A stretch of DNA of 64,000 bases, from the NCBI RefSeq assembly GCF_006715055.1, contig NZ_VFMN01000001.1, forward strand, positions 2,976,001 through 3,040,000, written 5' to 3'. The position numbers and the translations under genes were made by a program. This DNA comes from Lapillicoccus jejuensis (GTDB lineage: Bacteria; Actinomycetota; Actinomycetes; Actinomycetales; Dermatophilaceae). This document shows, piece by piece, positions 18,349-27,535 of the stretch (positions within the stretch are counted from its first letter, which is position 1; the number at the start of each line of letters is the position of its first letter). Below the pieces are notes generated by a model. The model worked only from the letters and a program-made list of their open reading frames with translations, had not been told where the DNA came from and ran no database searches.

Positions 18349-19826
18349 TGACGGCCCTGCGACCGGACACCCTCGACGCCCTGCCCGCGGAGGTCTCGCG
18401 CCCGACGTACGACCGCTCGGCGGCGACCCCGGGCATCGTCCACTTCGGGGTCGGCGGCTTCCACCGCGCGCACCAGGCGATGTACGTCGACGCGCTGATG
18501 GAGCGCGGTCTCGCCCTCGACTTCGGGATCGTCGGCGTCGGCACGATGCCGTCGGACGCGCGGATGCGCGACGCCCTCGGCCCGCAGGACGGCCTCTACA
18601 CCCTCGTCGTCAAGCACCCGGACGGCCGGACCGAGGCCCGCGTGATCGGGTCGCTGCTCGGCTTCCACCTCGCCGCCGACGACCCGGAGGCGGTGCTGTC
18701 GCTGATGACCGCCCCGTCGACGCGGATCGTCTCGCTCACCATCACCGAGGGCGGCTACCTCTTCGACCCGTCCACCGGCGAGCTCGACACGACCCACCCG
18801 CTGCTCCAGCCGGACCTGTCCGGCGAGGGCGCGCCGACGACGCCGTACGGGTTCATCACCGAGGCGCTGCGACGCCGACGTGCCGCGGGCACAGCGCCGT
18901 TCACGGTCATGTCCTGCGACAACATCCCGGGGAACGGTCAGGTCGCCCGGCGGATGCTCGTCTCCTTCGCCCGCCTCACCGACGAGGCTCTCGCCGACCA
19001 CATCGCGACCGACGTCGCCTTCCCCGACTGCATGGTCGACCGCATCACCCCGGTGACGAGCGCCGACGACATCGCGCGGCTCGCGGCGGACCACGGGGTC
19101 GAGGACGCCTGGCCGGTGGTCTGCGAGCCGTTCACCCAGTGGTGCCTCGAGGACCGGTTCCCCACGGGGCGACCGCCGTTCGAGGAGGTCGGGGTCCAGC
19201 TGGTCCCCGACGTCGAGCCCTACGAGCTGATGAAGCTGCGGCTGCTCAACGCCAGCCACCAGGCGATGGCCTACCTCGGGCACCTGGCCGGGTACACCTA
19301 CGCCCACGAGGTCGCGCAGGACCCGCTCTTCGTCGAGCTCCTGCTCGGCTACATGGAGAAGGAGGCCACGCCGACGCTGCACGAGGTGCCGGGGGTCGAC
19401 CTCGACGCCTACCGCCACCAGCTCATCGAGCGGTTCGCCAACCCCGAGGTGCGCGACACCCTGGCCCGGCTGTGCGCCGAGAGCTCGGACCGCATCCCCA
19501 AGTGGCTCGTCCCGGTCGTCCGCGAGAACCTGCGCGCCGGCGGGTCGATCGAGCGGTCCGCGCTCGTCGTCGCCGCCTGGGCCCGCTACGCCGAGGGCGT
19601 CGACGAGCAGGGCCGGCCGATCGAGGTCGTCGACCAGCTGCGCGAGCGGGTCATGGCCGCCGCCGCGCGTCAGGGCGAGGACCCGCTGGCCTTCGTCCGC
19701 GACGAGCAGCTCTTCGGCGACCTCGCCCGCGACGAGAGGTTCGCGGCGTCGTACACCCGGTGGCTGGCCTCGCTGCACGAGGTGGGGGCGCGGGCGACCA
19801 TCGAGCGCGTGCGCGACGCCGGGTGA
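18348..19826 (+). CDS. Mannitol 2-dehydrogenase-family polyol dehydrogenase
   Basis: 492 residues, the usual length of long-chain mannitol dehydrogenases. The N-terminal NAD-binding fold begins with IVHFGVGGFHRAHQA and carries SCDNIPGNG. The C-terminal catalytic signature KLRLLNASHQAMAYLG supplies Lys296, Asn301 and His304, equivalent to the catalytic trio of Pseudomonas fluorescens mannitol dehydrogenase. It oxidises a polyol to a 2-ketose with NAD. Since the next gene is a xylulokinase, D-arabitol to D-xylulose is the likeliest reaction; mannitol to fructose remains possible. The ATG overlaps the permease stop. Confidence 0.92.
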   Translation: MTALRPDTLDALPAEVSRPTYDRSAATPGIVHFGVGGFHRAHQAMYVDALMERGLALDFGIVGVGTMPSDARMRDALGPQDGLYTLVVKHPDGRTEARVIGSLLGFHLAADDPEAVLSLMTAPSTRIVSLTITEGGYLFDPSTGELDTTHPLLQPDLSGEGAPTTPYGFITEALRRRRAAGTAPFTVMSCDNIPGNGQVARRMLVSFARLTDEALADHIATDVAFPDCMVDRITPVTSADDIARLAADHGVEDAWPVVCEPFTQWCLEDRFPTGRPPFEEVGVQLVPDVEPYELMKLRLLNASHQAMAYLGHLAGYTYAHEVAQDPLFVELLLGYMEKEATPTLHEVPGVDLDAYRHQLIERFANPEVRDTLARLCAESSDRIPKWLVPVVRENLRAGGSIERSALVVAAWARYAEGVDEQGRPIEVVDQLRERVMAAAARQGEDPLAFVRDEQLFGDLARDERFAASYTRWLASLHEVGARATIERVRDAG

Positions 19827-19846
19827 CGCAGGGTAGAACTGGCCCG

Positions 19847-21268
19847 GTGAGCACCCTCGTCGCCGGCGTCGACTCCTCGACCCAGTCCACCAAGGTCGTC
19901 GTCTGCGACGCCGCCACCGGTGCCGTCGTCCGTGAGGGCCGCGCCGCGCACCCCGACGGGAGCGAGGTCGACCCCGAGCACTGGTGGCGGGCCTGGCGCG
20001 AGGCTACCGCCGACGGGCTGCTCGACGGGGTCGAGGCGGTCGCGGTCGCCGGCCAGCAGCACGGGCTCGTCGCCCTCGACGAGCACCGCTCGGTCGTGCG
20101 ACCGGCGCTGCTGTGGAACGACACCCGCAGCGCCGGCGCCGCGCTCGACCTCGTCGAGGAGGTGGGTGGCCCGCAGGCGTACGCCGACGCGGCCGGCTCG
20201 GTGCCGTCGGCCAGCTTCACCGTCACCAAGCTGCGCTGGCTCGCCCGCCACGAGCCCGACGCGGCGCAGCGCGTGCGCAGCGTCCTGCTGCCGCACGACT
20301 GGCTCACCGCGCGGCTGCTCGGCGACGGCGACCTCGCCGGCGTCCCGCTCGTCACCGACCGCGGGGACGCCTCCGGCACCGGCTACTGGTCGCCCGCGCA
20401 GGGCCGCTACCGGACCGACCTGCTGGCGACCGCGCTCGACCGGTCGGGGACGGCCGGGCTGCCCGACCTGCCCGACGTGCTGGGGCCGGCCCAGGCGGCC
20501 GGCCGCACCCCCTCGGGGCTGCTCGTCGCCCCGGGCACCGGCGACAACATGGGCGCCGCCCTGGGGCTCGCGCTCGGTCCCGGTGACCTCGTCGTCTCGC
20601 TCGGCACGAGCGGCACCGTGTTCGGGGTGGCCGAGCACCCGACCGCGGACCCCACGGGGATCGTCGCCGGGTTCGCCGACGCCACCGGTCGCTTCCTGCC
20701 GCTCGTCTGCACCCTCAACGCCGCCCGCGTCCTCACCGCCGCGGCGGCGATGCTCGGCACCGACCTGGCCGGGCTCGAGCGCCTCGCCCTCGCGGCCGAG
20801 CCGGGCGCCGGCGGGCTCACCCTGCTGCCCTACCTCGACGGCGAGCGCACCCCGGTGCTGCCCGAGGCGACCGGCACCCTCGGCGGGCTGACCCGTGACA
20901 ACGCCACCCCGGGCAACCTCGCCCGCGCCGCGGTAGAGGGGATGCTGTGCGGCCTCGCCGACGGTCTCGACGCGCTGCGCGAGCAGGGCGTCGCCGTCCG
21001 GCGCGTCCTGCTCATCGGCGGGGCGGCCCGATCGGCGGCCGTGCAGGCGGTCGCCGCGGGTCTGTTCGGGGCCCCGGTGGAGGTGCCCGAGCCGGGGGAG
21101 TACGTCGCCCTCGGCGCGGCGCGCCAGGCTGCCTGGGTGCTGTCGGGCGAGGCGCAGCCGCCGCGCTGGGACGTCGCCACCTCCGCGCTGCCGCGCGAGG
21201 AGGACGACTGGGCGGCGCCCCTGCGGGCGTCGTACGGGGCCCTGCGCCGGCAGGTCCACGGGGTGTGA
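19847..21268 (+). CDS. xylB: Xylulokinase (FGGY family)
   Basis: 473 residues, GTG start 20 bases after the dehydrogenase stop. FGGY kinase signatures include GVDSSTQSTK (phosphate 1), AVAGQQHGLV, LLWNDTR, the catalytic-Asp region GTGDNMGAALG, SLGTSGTVFG and LLIGGAARS (adenosine site). The reaction is D-xylulose + ATP to xylulose-5-phosphate, feeding the pentose phosphate pathway. It completes a transport, oxidation and phosphorylation route with the upstream genes. A TAGAAC sequence 7 bases before the GTG could be a weak internal promoter. Confidence 0.92.
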   Translation: MSTLVAGVDSSTQSTKVVVCDAATGAVVREGRAAHPDGSEVDPEHWWRAWREATADGLLDGVEAVAVAGQQHGLVALDEHRSVVRPALLWNDTRSAGAALDLVEEVGGPQAYADAAGSVPSASFTVTKLRWLARHEPDAAQRVRSVLLPHDWLTARLLGDGDLAGVPLVTDRGDASGTGYWSPAQGRYRTDLLATALDRSGTAGLPDLPDVLGPAQAAGRTPSGLLVAPGTGDNMGAALGLALGPGDLVVSLGTSGTVFGVAEHPTADPTGIVAGFADATGRFLPLVCTLNAARVLTAAAAMLGTDLAGLERLALAAEPGAGGLTLLPYLDGERTPVLPEATGTLGGLTRDNATPGNLARAAVEGMLCGLADGLDALREQGVAVRRVLLIGGAARSAAVQAVAAGLFGAPVEVPEPGEYVALGAARQAAWVLSGEAQPPRWDVATSALPREEDDWAAPLRASYGALRRQVHGV

Positions 21269-21287
21269 CGGGTCACGCCACCCGCGT

Positions 21288-21305
21288 GGTTACCCGCCGG
21301 TAACC
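21288..21305 (+). terminator. Hairpin after xylulokinase
   Basis: A 7-bp stem GGTTACC-CGCC-GGTAACC, 20 bases after the xylulokinase stop and upstream of etfB. A candidate operon terminator; no T-tract. Confidence 0.45.
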
Positions 21306-21415
21306 TGGTGTCGGCAGCGTCACCCCTCCGTGATGACCGGTCGCCCCCGCGCCGGTGACAGGATGGGAGACGAGCGACAGCCCGACATCCCCGAACGACA
21401 AGGACGTTCCCACCC

Positions 21416-22201
21416 ATGAACATCGTCGTCTGCGTCAAGTACGTGCCGGACGCCCAGGCGGACCGCACCTTCAGCGACAGCGACAACACGACCGACCGCA
21501 CCAACGTGCCGGGTCTGCTGTCCGAGCTCGACGAGTACGCCGTCGAGGAGGCGCTGAAGATCGCCGAGGCCACCGAGAGCGAGGTGACGGTGCTGACCGT
21601 CGGGCCCGCGGAGGCGTCGGAGGCGACGAAGAAGGCGCTGCAGATGGGCGCCCACGCGGCCGTGCACGTCCAGGACGAGGCGATCCACGGCTCCGACGCC
21701 CTCGCGACGTCGCTGGTGCTGGCCAAGGCCATCGAGAAGATGGACCCGAAGCCCGACCTCGTGCTGACCGGCATGGCCTCGACCGACGGCACGATGGGCG
21801 TCGTCCCGACGATGCTCGCCGAGCGCCTCGGCCTGCCCGCCGTCACCTACGCCTCCGAGCTGACCGTCGACGGCGGCGCCGTGACGATCCGCCGCGACGG
21901 CGACCTGGCCTCGCAGACCATCGAGGCGAGCCTGCCGTGCCTCGTGTCGGTCACCGACCAGATCAACGAGCCGCGCTACCCCTCCTTCAAGGGGATCATG
22001 GCCGCGAAGAAGAAGCCGGTGCAGACCTGGTCGCTGGGCGACCTCGGCGTCGAGGCCGGCCAGGTCGGCCTGGCCGGCGCGTGGACCACCGTCGAGTCCT
22101 TCGCCGCCCGACCGCCGCGCCAGCAGGGGACGATCGTCGTCGACGAGGGGGACGGCGGCGCCAAGCTCGCCGGCTTCCTCGCCGAGCGCAAGTTCGTCTG
22201 A
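21416..22201 (+). CDS. etfB: Electron transfer flavoprotein beta subunit
   Basis: 261 residues, the usual length. It starts MNIVVCVKYVPD and carries the beta-subunit signature region (about 150-175: SLPCLVSVTDQINEPRYPSFKGIM AAKKK). With EtfA it accepts electrons from acyl-CoA and other flavin dehydrogenases and passes them on toward the quinone pool. etfA follows after 45 bases. A CAGGAT sequence at 21359 may be part of the promoter, which leaves a leader of about 50 bases. The etfBA pair next to the desulfurase/mnmA/ligA/gat block is the mycobacterial gene order. Confidence 0.95.
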   Translation: MNIVVCVKYVPDAQADRTFSDSDNTTDRTNVPGLLSELDEYAVEEALKIAEATESEVTVLTVGPAEASEATKKALQMGAHAAVHVQDEAIHGSDALATSLVLAKAIEKMDPKPDLVLTGMASTDGTMGVVPTMLAERLGLPAVTYASELTVDGGAVTIRRDGDLASQTIEASLPCLVSVTDQINEPRYPSFKGIMAAKKKPVQTWSLGDLGVEAGQVGLAGAWTTVESFAARPPRQQGTIVVDEGDGGAKLAGFLAERKFV

Positions 22202-22246
22202 GCAGCAGCGCGCCCCCGACCTCGAATCCCGTGACAGGAGAACCCC

Positions 22247-23203
22247 ATGGCTGACGTCCTCGTCCTCGTGGACCACCAGGGCGGCAAGGTCCGCAAGACG
22301 ACCGCCGAGCTGCTCACCATCGCCCGCCGCCTCGGCGAGCCGTCCTCCGTGTTCGTCGGCGACAACGTCGACGGCGCCAAGGACATCCTCGCCCGCTACG
22401 GCTCGGCGAAGATCTACCACTCCGGCGCGGCCGAGCTCGGCGAGTTCCTCGTCGTGCCCCAGGCCGAGCTGCTCGCCCAGCTCGTCGAGCAGACCAGGCC
22501 CGCCGCCGTCCTCATCCCCTCCACCCCGGAGGGCAAAGAGGTCGCGGCGCGCCTCGCGGTCAAGACGGGCTCGGCGCTCGTCACCGACGCCGTCGACGTG
22601 CAGGGCGAGGACGGCAAGGTCGTGACGACCCAGTCCGTCTTCGCCGGGTCCTACACCGTCCGCTCGACCGGGACGACGGGCACCGTCGTCGTCACCGTCA
22701 AGCCGAACTCCGCCCCGCCGCAGCAGCAGCCGGCGCAGTCCGAGCTCGTCGCGGTCGACTTCACGCCCTCCGACCTCGCGCGCACCGCCAGGATCACGGC
22801 AAGCAAGCCGAAGGAGAAGTCGGGTCGTCCCGAGCTGACCGAGGCGGCCATCGTCGTCTCCGGCGGTCGTGGCACCGGTGGCGACTTCTCCAAGGTCGAG
22901 GACTTCGCCGACTCCCTCGGCGCCGCCGTCGGCGCGAGCCGCGCCGCCGTCGACGCGGGCTGGTACCCGCACACCTCGCAGGTCGGCCAGACCGGCAAGC
23001 AGGTCTCGCCGCAGCTCTACGTCGCGTGCGGCATCTCGGGCGCGATCCAGCACCGCGCCGGCATGCAGACGAGCAAGACCATCGTCGCGGTCAACAAGGA
23101 CGAGGAGGCGCCGATCTTCGAGCTCGTCGACTTCGGCGTCGTCGGAGACCTGTTCTCCGTGCTGCCCCAGGCCACCGAGCAGGTCAAGGGCCGCAAGGGC
23201 TGA
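22247..23203 (+). CDS. etfA: Electron transfer flavoprotein alpha subunit
   Basis: 318 residues, ATG preceded by ACAGGAGA. The N-terminal domain (about 1-190) is followed by the FAD-binding C-terminal domain with VSGGRGTGG, then the classical signature YVACGISGAIQHRAGM, TIVAVNKDEEAPIFELVDFGVVGD and LFSVLPQ. It forms the heterodimer with EtfB and holds the FAD. A strong hairpin lies 20 bases after the stop. Confidence 0.95.
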   Translation: MADVLVLVDHQGGKVRKTTAELLTIARRLGEPSSVFVGDNVDGAKDILARYGSAKIYHSGAAELGEFLVVPQAELLAQLVEQTRPAAVLIPSTPEGKEVAARLAVKTGSALVTDAVDVQGEDGKVVTTQSVFAGSYTVRSTGTTGTVVVTVKPNSAPPQQQPAQSELVAVDFTPSDLARTARITASKPKEKSGRPELTEAAIVVSGGRGTGGDFSKVEDFADSLGAAVGASRAAVDAGWYPHTSQVGQTGKQVSPQLYVACGISGAIQHRAGMQTSKTIVAVNKDEEAPIFELVDFGVVGDLFSVLPQATEQVKGRKG

Positions 23204-23222
23204 GCCCGAGCACCGAACCCGT

Positions 23223-23255
23223 ACGGAGCCCCGGTCCGCCGGACCGGGGCTCCGT
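23223..23255. terminator. Bidirectional terminator after etfA
   Basis: A perfect 15-bp stem (23223-23237 with 23241-23255) and 3-base loop between the convergent etfA and methyltransferase genes. Confidence 0.85.
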
Positions 23256-23261
23256 CGCGCG

Positions 23262-24149
23262 TCAGACCCGGGTGCCGAGCAGGGTGAAGCTGAGGGCGAC
23301 CCGGTCGGATCCCTCGGTGAGCCGCCACTCGCCGTGGCCGTCGGTGTCGGCCGGGTCGACCGGCTCCATCTGCCCGGGGAACGGGCAGAACGGGACGCTG
23401 TCGTGCTCCTCGAGCCGGTCCAGGCGCACCCCCTCGTCCAGCAGGGCCTGCACCGTCTCGCCGAGCCCGTGGTTCCACGAGTGGGTGACCGTGTGGGTGA
23501 TCGGCGGCGGGGCGCCGTCCGCGGTGGCGACGTACGTCTCGGCCTCGTCCCACACCTGCGGCTCGACGGTCTCGACGTACGGGTACGCGACCTCGAGCCG
23601 CGCGGGGTCGTCGCCGTCCGCGGGGACCCCCCGCAGCGCCCCGCACATCGGGTGGACGTCGCGCACGAACACCCGCCCGCCCGGGTGCAGGCACGCGGCG
23701 ACCGCCTTCGCCCAGCGCCGGACCGACGGCAGCCAGCACAGCGCGCCCATCGAGACGTAGACGAGGTCGAACGTCCGCCCGTCGAGGGCGGCGGCCGCGT
23801 CCTCGACATCGGCGACGACGTACTCCACCGGGGTGCCGCACTCGCGCGAGAGCCGCCGGGCCTGCTCGACCGAGGCGGGGGAGAGGTCCAGCCCCGTCAT
23901 CCGCGCGCCGAGGCGCGCGAGGGAGACGGTGTCGGTGCCGAGGTGGCACTGCAGGTGCACGCCCTCCACCCCGTCGAGGGCGGGCAGCCGCGGCCGGTCG
24001 AACTCGACGACCTCGGACAGGTGCGCGGGGTCGGCCACGAACCGCTCCCACTCGTAGTACGGCGCCGCCGCGTGGACCGGCGCGCGGTCGTCCCAGTTCC
24101 CGCGGTTGACGGTGAGGTGCTCGGGCTCGGGGGTCGGCTCGCTGGTCAC
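23262..24149 (-). CDS. SAM-dependent class I methyltransferase
   Basis: 295 residues from GTG 24149, chosen because TACGGT lies 6 bases upstream (leaderless pattern). The Rossmann-type SAM motifs are GVEGVHLQCHLGTDTVSLA (motif I region), MTGLDLSPASVEQAR (the acidic Asp of motif II), VADVEDAAAAL, and FDLVYVSMGALCWLP (motif IV). The target is unknown. The sequence context (YYEWERFVADP, HSWNHGLGETVQALLDEG) fits the small-molecule methyltransferases found beside etfBA in many actinobacteria. Confidence 0.85.
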   Translation of the reverse strand: MTSEPTPEPEHLTVNRGNWDDRAPVHAAAPYYEWERFVADPAHLSEVVEFDRPRLPALDGVEGVHLQCHLGTDTVSLARLGARMTGLDLSPASVEQARRLSRECGTPVEYVVADVEDAAAALDGRTFDLVYVSMGALCWLPSVRRWAKAVAACLHPGGRVFVRDVHPMCGALRGVPADGDDPARLEVAYPYVETVEPQVWDEAETYVATADGAPPPITHTVTHSWNHGLGETVQALLDEGVRLDRLEEHDSVPFCPFPGQMEPVDPADTDGHGEWRLTEGSDRVALSFTLLGTRV

Positions 24150-24155
24150 CGGGGC

Positions 24156-24161
24156 ACCGTA
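24156..24161 (-). promoter_or_regulatory. Leaderless -10 of the methyltransferase gene
   Basis: TACGGT on the minus strand, 6 bases before the GTG start. Confidence 0.4.
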
Positions 24162-24237
24162 CGGCGTCGTGCTCCCCGCCCGCGGCGCGCCGCCCGGGTT
24201 GCTTGCCGCGCGGGTCGGGGGACGATGGGATGGAGGG

Positions 24238-24795
24238 GTGCTCGACCCCTTCCTGCTCACGCACCAGCCGGTGCTGACCGGCGCGCTCGTGCGCCTCGAG
24301 CCGATGGGGGAGCAGCACCTCGACGGCCTGTGGCCGATGTTCGCCGACGAGGACGTGCGCGCCGGGACCGGCACGATGCACCAGTTCGCGCGCGAGCAGG
24401 TGCGGCTGGGCCTGGCCCGGGCGGCAGCCCGCGAGGACCGCGCGGACTGGGCCGTCGTCCGCCGCGAGGACGACGCGGTGGTGGGGGAGGTCGTGCTCAT
24501 GGACCTCGACGAGGAGGTCGAGTCGATGACGTTCCGGATCGCGCTGACCGGGCCCGACGTCTTCGGGCGCGGGTACGGGACGGAGACCGCGCGGCTGGTG
24601 CGCGACTTCGCCTTCGACCGCCTCGGGCTGCACCGGTTGGCGCTCGAGGTCAACGCGGACAACGCGCCGGCGATCGCGGTCTACACGAAGGTGGGGTTCG
24701 TCCGCGAGGGAACCCGCCGGGATGCGGGGCGTCGTGAGGGGGAGTGGTACGACGTCCACGACATGGCGCTGCTCGTCACCGACCCGCGGCCCTGA
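24238..24795 (+). CDS. GNAT-family N-acetyltransferase (RimJ/RimL-like)
   Basis: 185 residues, GTG start. The layout is that of RimJ-type acetyltransferases: LTGALVRLEPM at the N-terminus, the acetyl-CoA pyrophosphate loop FGRGYGTETARLVRDFAF, and LHRLALEVNADNAPAIAVYTKVGF followed by an EGTRRDAGRREGEWYDVHDMALL tail. The substrate is unknown: an amino group on a protein N-terminus or small molecule. The TGA stop falls in the loop of a 9-bp hairpin. Confidence 0.88.
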   Translation: MLDPFLLTHQPVLTGALVRLEPMGEQHLDGLWPMFADEDVRAGTGTMHQFAREQVRLGLARAAAREDRADWAVVRREDDAVVGEVVLMDLDEEVESMTFRIALTGPDVFGRGYGTETARLVRDFAFDRLGLHRLALEVNADNAPAIAVYTKVGFVREGTRRDAGRREGEWYDVHDMALLVTDPRP

Positions 24796-24804
24796 GGCCG
24801 CGGG
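24783..24804. terminator. Hairpin with the stop codon in its loop
   Basis: A 9-bp stem (24783-24791 with 24796-24804) whose 4-base loop CTGA contains the acetyltransferase stop. It lies between convergent genes. Confidence 0.6.
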
Positions 24805-24819
24805 CGAGGGGGAGGTCGG

Positions 24820-24987
24820 TCAGAGCGCGTTGTGGACCGCGAGCTCGCGCACGCGGTACATGCTGCAGTCGCGGCAGCCGGTCGTCCCGTGGGTGGGGCG
24901 GATGTTCGTCGTGGTCCGACGGGTGCGGGCCTCGCGCAGCAGCTGACGCGTCGAGGTCGCGGTGGGGGAGGTGGTGAGGCGTCGCAT
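24820..24987 (-). CDS. Small Thr/Arg-rich CxxC peptide
   Basis: 55 residues from ATG 24987, with GAAAGG placed 6 to 11 bases upstream. The sequence is basic and Thr-rich for 35 residues, then [21 protein letters not shown] with a CxxC pair. There is no signal peptide or membrane helix. It is divergent from the cysteine desulfurase/mnmA operon and convergent with an acetyltransferase. I do not recognise a family. The good ribosome site and the terminator hairpin just past its stop argue that it is real. A metal- or thiol-linked regulator and a modified peptide are both open possibilities. Confidence 0.55.
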   Translation of the reverse strand: MRRLTTSPTATSTRQLLREARTRRTTTNIRPTHGTTGCRDCSMYRVRELAVHNAL

Positions 24988-25185
24988 CGGATGCCTTTCG
25001 GTGGGGGCCCCGGCGCGAGCGCCGAGGACTTCGTGGGGGGAGTGCGACGGCGAGGGGGAGGTTGTCGTCGCACGAAAAGTCTGACGGAAGTCATAGCGCT
25101 TTCCCAACGGACGCTAAGACACTCCCCGGGGGATGTTCGGACCGCCGTGGGTCGTCCGTTCGGTCGATGCGTCGGTGCGGCTCCG

Positions 25186-25191
25186 TAGACT
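25186..25191 (+). promoter_or_regulatory. Leaderless -10 of the cysteine desulfurase gene
   Basis: TAGACT, 6 bases before GTG 25198; no Shine-Dalgarno lies between. Confidence 0.55.
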
Positions 25192-25197
25192 GGGGCC

Positions 25198-26391
25198 GTG
25201 CCCTACCTCGACCACGCCGCCACGACCCCGGTCCGGCGCTCGGTCCGCGAGGCGGTCGCCGAGGTCCTCGCCGGACCGGCCGGCAACCCCTCCTCGCTGC
25301 ACGGCGCCGGCCGCGCCGCCCGCCGTCTCGTCGAGGAGTCGCGCGAGCAGGTCGCCGAGGCCGTGGGCGCCCGACCGTCCGAGGTCGTCTTCACCTCGGG
25401 CGGCACCGAGGCCGACAACCTGGCCCTGCTGGGGACGCTCGCCGCCCGCCGCCGCGAGGACCCGCGCCGCCGGCGCCTGGTCGCCGGGGCCACGGAGCAC
25501 CACGCCGTCCTCGACACCCTGGAGGCGCTCGAGCGCGACGACGACGCCGAGGTCACCCTCGTCGCGCCCGGCCCCGACGGCGTCGTCACCCCGCAGGCCG
25601 TCGAGGCGGCGATCGCGAGCGACCCGGGGTCCGTCGCGGTCGTCAGCCTCATGTGGGCCAACAACGAGATCGGCGTCGTCCAGGACGTCGCGGCGGTGGC
25701 GACCGCCCTGCGCCCGTACGGCGTCCCGCTGCACACCGACGCGGTCCAGGCCGTCGGGCACGTCCCCGTCGACTTCGCCGGGTCCGGCGCCGACCTGCTC
25801 GCCCTCACCGGGCACAAGCTCGGCGCGCTGGTCGGCACCGGCGCCCTGCTCGTGCGCCGCGACGCGACCATCGCGCCGGTCACCCACGGCGGTGGTCAGG
25901 AGCGGGGCCTGCGCAGCGGCACCCTCGACGTCGCAGGCGTCCGGGCGCTCGCGGTGGCGGTGACCGAGGCCGTCGCCGAGCGCGAGCACGAGGCCGTCCG
26001 GCTCGCGGCCCTGCGAGACCGCCTGGTCGAGGGCGCCATGGCCCTCGACCCGAGCATCCGCCCCGGGGGCCACTGGGAGCGCGGCGACGTCGTGCACCGG
26101 CTGCCCGGCAACGCCCACCTGCTTGTGCCCGGCTGCGAGGGCGACTCGCTGCTGTACCTGCTCGACGCGGCGGGGGTCGAGTGCTCGACCGGGTCGGCCT
26201 GCCGGGCCGGTGTCCCGCAGCCGAGCCACGTCCTGCTGGCCATGGGCCTGCCGGAGGCGCAGGCGCGCGGGGCGCTGCGCCTCACCCTGGGACACACCAG
26301 CACCGACGCCGACGTCGACGCCGTCCTGGCCGCGCTGCCCGCGGCGCTGGAGCGGGCGCGCCGGGCGGCGGGGACCGCGGGAGCCGCCTGA
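25198..26391 (+). CDS. iscS: Cysteine desulfurase (NifS/IscS type)
   Basis: 397 residues, GTG start directly after a leaderless -10. A PLP-dependent class V aminotransferase fold begins with [10 protein letters not shown] and carries [22 protein letters not shown], the PLP lysine in [15 protein letters not shown], and the catalytic cysteine loop [11 protein letters not shown]. It converts cysteine to alanine and an enzyme persulfide. Its stop overlaps the ATG of mnmA, so the main role is probably sulfur supply for tRNA 2-thiouridine; Fe-S assembly is possible. Confidence 0.93.
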   Translation: MPYLDHAATTPVRRSVREAVAEVLAGPAGNPSSLHGAGRAARRLVEESREQVAEAVGARPSEVVFTSGGTEADNLALLGTLAARRREDPRRRRLVAGATEHHAVLDTLEALERDDDAEVTLVAPGPDGVVTPQAVEAAIASDPGSVAVVSLMWANNEIGVVQDVAAVATALRPYGVPLHTDAVQAVGHVPVDFAGSGADLLALTGHKLGALVGTGALLVRRDATIAPVTHGGGQERGLRSGTLDVAGVRALAVAVTEAVAEREHEAVRLAALRDRLVEGAMALDPSIRPGGHWERGDVVHRLPGNAHLLVPGCEGDSLLYLLDAAGVECSTGSACRAGVPQPSHVLLAMGLPEAQARGALRLTLGHTSTDADVDAVLAALPAALERARRAAGTAGAA

Positions 26392-27503
26392 TGCGCGTCG
26401 TCGCCGCGATGAGCGGCGGCGTCGACTCCGCCGTCGCGGCGGCGCGCGTGATGGAGGCCGGCCACGAGGTCGTCGGCGTGCACCTGGCGCTGAGCCAGCA
26501 GGCGGCGACGCTGCGCGAGAGCGCGCGCGGCTGCTGCACCATCGAGGACGCCGGCGACGCCCGCCGGGTCGCCGACCGGCTCGGGATCCCGTTCTACGTG
26601 TGGGACCTCGCGGAGCGCTTCCGCCACGACGTGGTCGACGACTTCGTCGCCGAGTACGAGGCCGGGCGCACCCCCAACCCGTGCCTGCGCTGCAACGAGA
26701 AGATCAAGTTCGCCGCGCTGCTCGACAAGGCCCTCGCCCTGGGGTTCGACGCCGTCGCGACGGGCCACTACGCCCAGGTCGTCGAGCGGGCGGACGGCGG
26801 CCGCGAGCTGCACCGCGCCGTCGACCCGGCCAAGGACCAGTCCTACGTCCTCGGCGTCCTCGACGCCGACCAGCTGGCCCGGTCGCTCTTCCCGCTCGGC
26901 GGCTCGACCAAGCCCCAGGTGCGCGAGGAGGCCCGCGAGCGCGGCTTCTCCGTGGCGAGGAAGCCCGACAGCCACGACATCTGCTTCGTCGCCGACGGCG
27001 ACACCCGCGGCTGGCTGACCCGCCGGCTCGGCGAGCGACCGGGCGAGGTGGTCGACGAGTCGGGCCGGGTCGTCGGGCAGCACGCCGGGTCCTACGGGTT
27101 CACCGTCGGTCAGCGCCGCGGGCTGGGGCTCGACCGGTCCACCCTGGACGGCGCTCCGCGCTTCGTCCTCGAGGTCGACGCGGCCCGCAACCGGGTCGTC
27201 GTCGGCCCGCAGGAGCTGCTCGGCGTCGACGTCCTCGTCGGCGACCACGCCCGCTGGTGCGGCCCGGCCCCCGAGGGCGTCGTCACCGTCGGCGCGCAGC
27301 TGCGCGCGCACGGGGAGGAGGTGCCGGCCACCGCACGGGCCGACGGGGACCGGCTGCACGTGCGGCTCGAGCGGCGGGTCCGCGGCGTCGCGCCCGGCCA
27401 GTCCGTCGTCCTGTACGACGGCACCCGCGTCGTCGGGTCGGCCACGGTGGCGCAGGCGACGAGGGCCACGACGGCGTCGCGCGCAGCCACAGACCGACGC
27501 TGA
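26391..27503 (+). CDS. mnmA: tRNA-specific 2-thiouridylase MnmA
   Basis: 370 residues, ATG overlapping the desulfurase stop. The PP-loop is [10 protein letters not shown] (8-17). The nucleophile cysteine lies in [12 protein letters not shown], and the persulfide-accepting cysteine in [12 protein letters not shown]. The C-terminal beta-barrel domains are present (GQRRGLGL to [12 protein letters not shown]). It adenylates C2 of wobble uridine-34 in tRNA for Lys, Glu and Gln and replaces the oxygen with sulfur from the upstream desulfurase. The last 20 residues are low-complexity. Confidence 0.96.
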   Translation: MRVVAAMSGGVDSAVAAARVMEAGHEVVGVHLALSQQAATLRESARGCCTIEDAGDARRVADRLGIPFYVWDLAERFRHDVVDDFVAEYEAGRTPNPCLRCNEKIKFAALLDKALALGFDAVATGHYAQVVERADGGRELHRAVDPAKDQSYVLGVLDADQLARSLFPLGGSTKPQVREEARERGFSVARKPDSHDICFVADGDTRGWLTRRLGERPGEVVDESGRVVGQHAGSYGFTVGQRRGLGLDRSTLDGAPRFVLEVDAARNRVVVGPQELLGVDVLVGDHARWCGPAPEGVVTVGAQLRAHGEEVPATARADGDRLHVRLERRVRGVAPGQSVVLYDGTRVVGSATVAQATRATTASRAATDRR

Positions 27504-27522
27504 CGGGGTCGACGGGGCGTCG

Positions 27523-27528
27523 TACGTT
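27523..27528 (+). promoter_or_regulatory. Leaderless -10 of the PPOX gene
   Basis: TACGTT, 7 bases before ATG 27536. Confidence 0.45.
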
Positions 27529-27535
27529 GGGGGGC

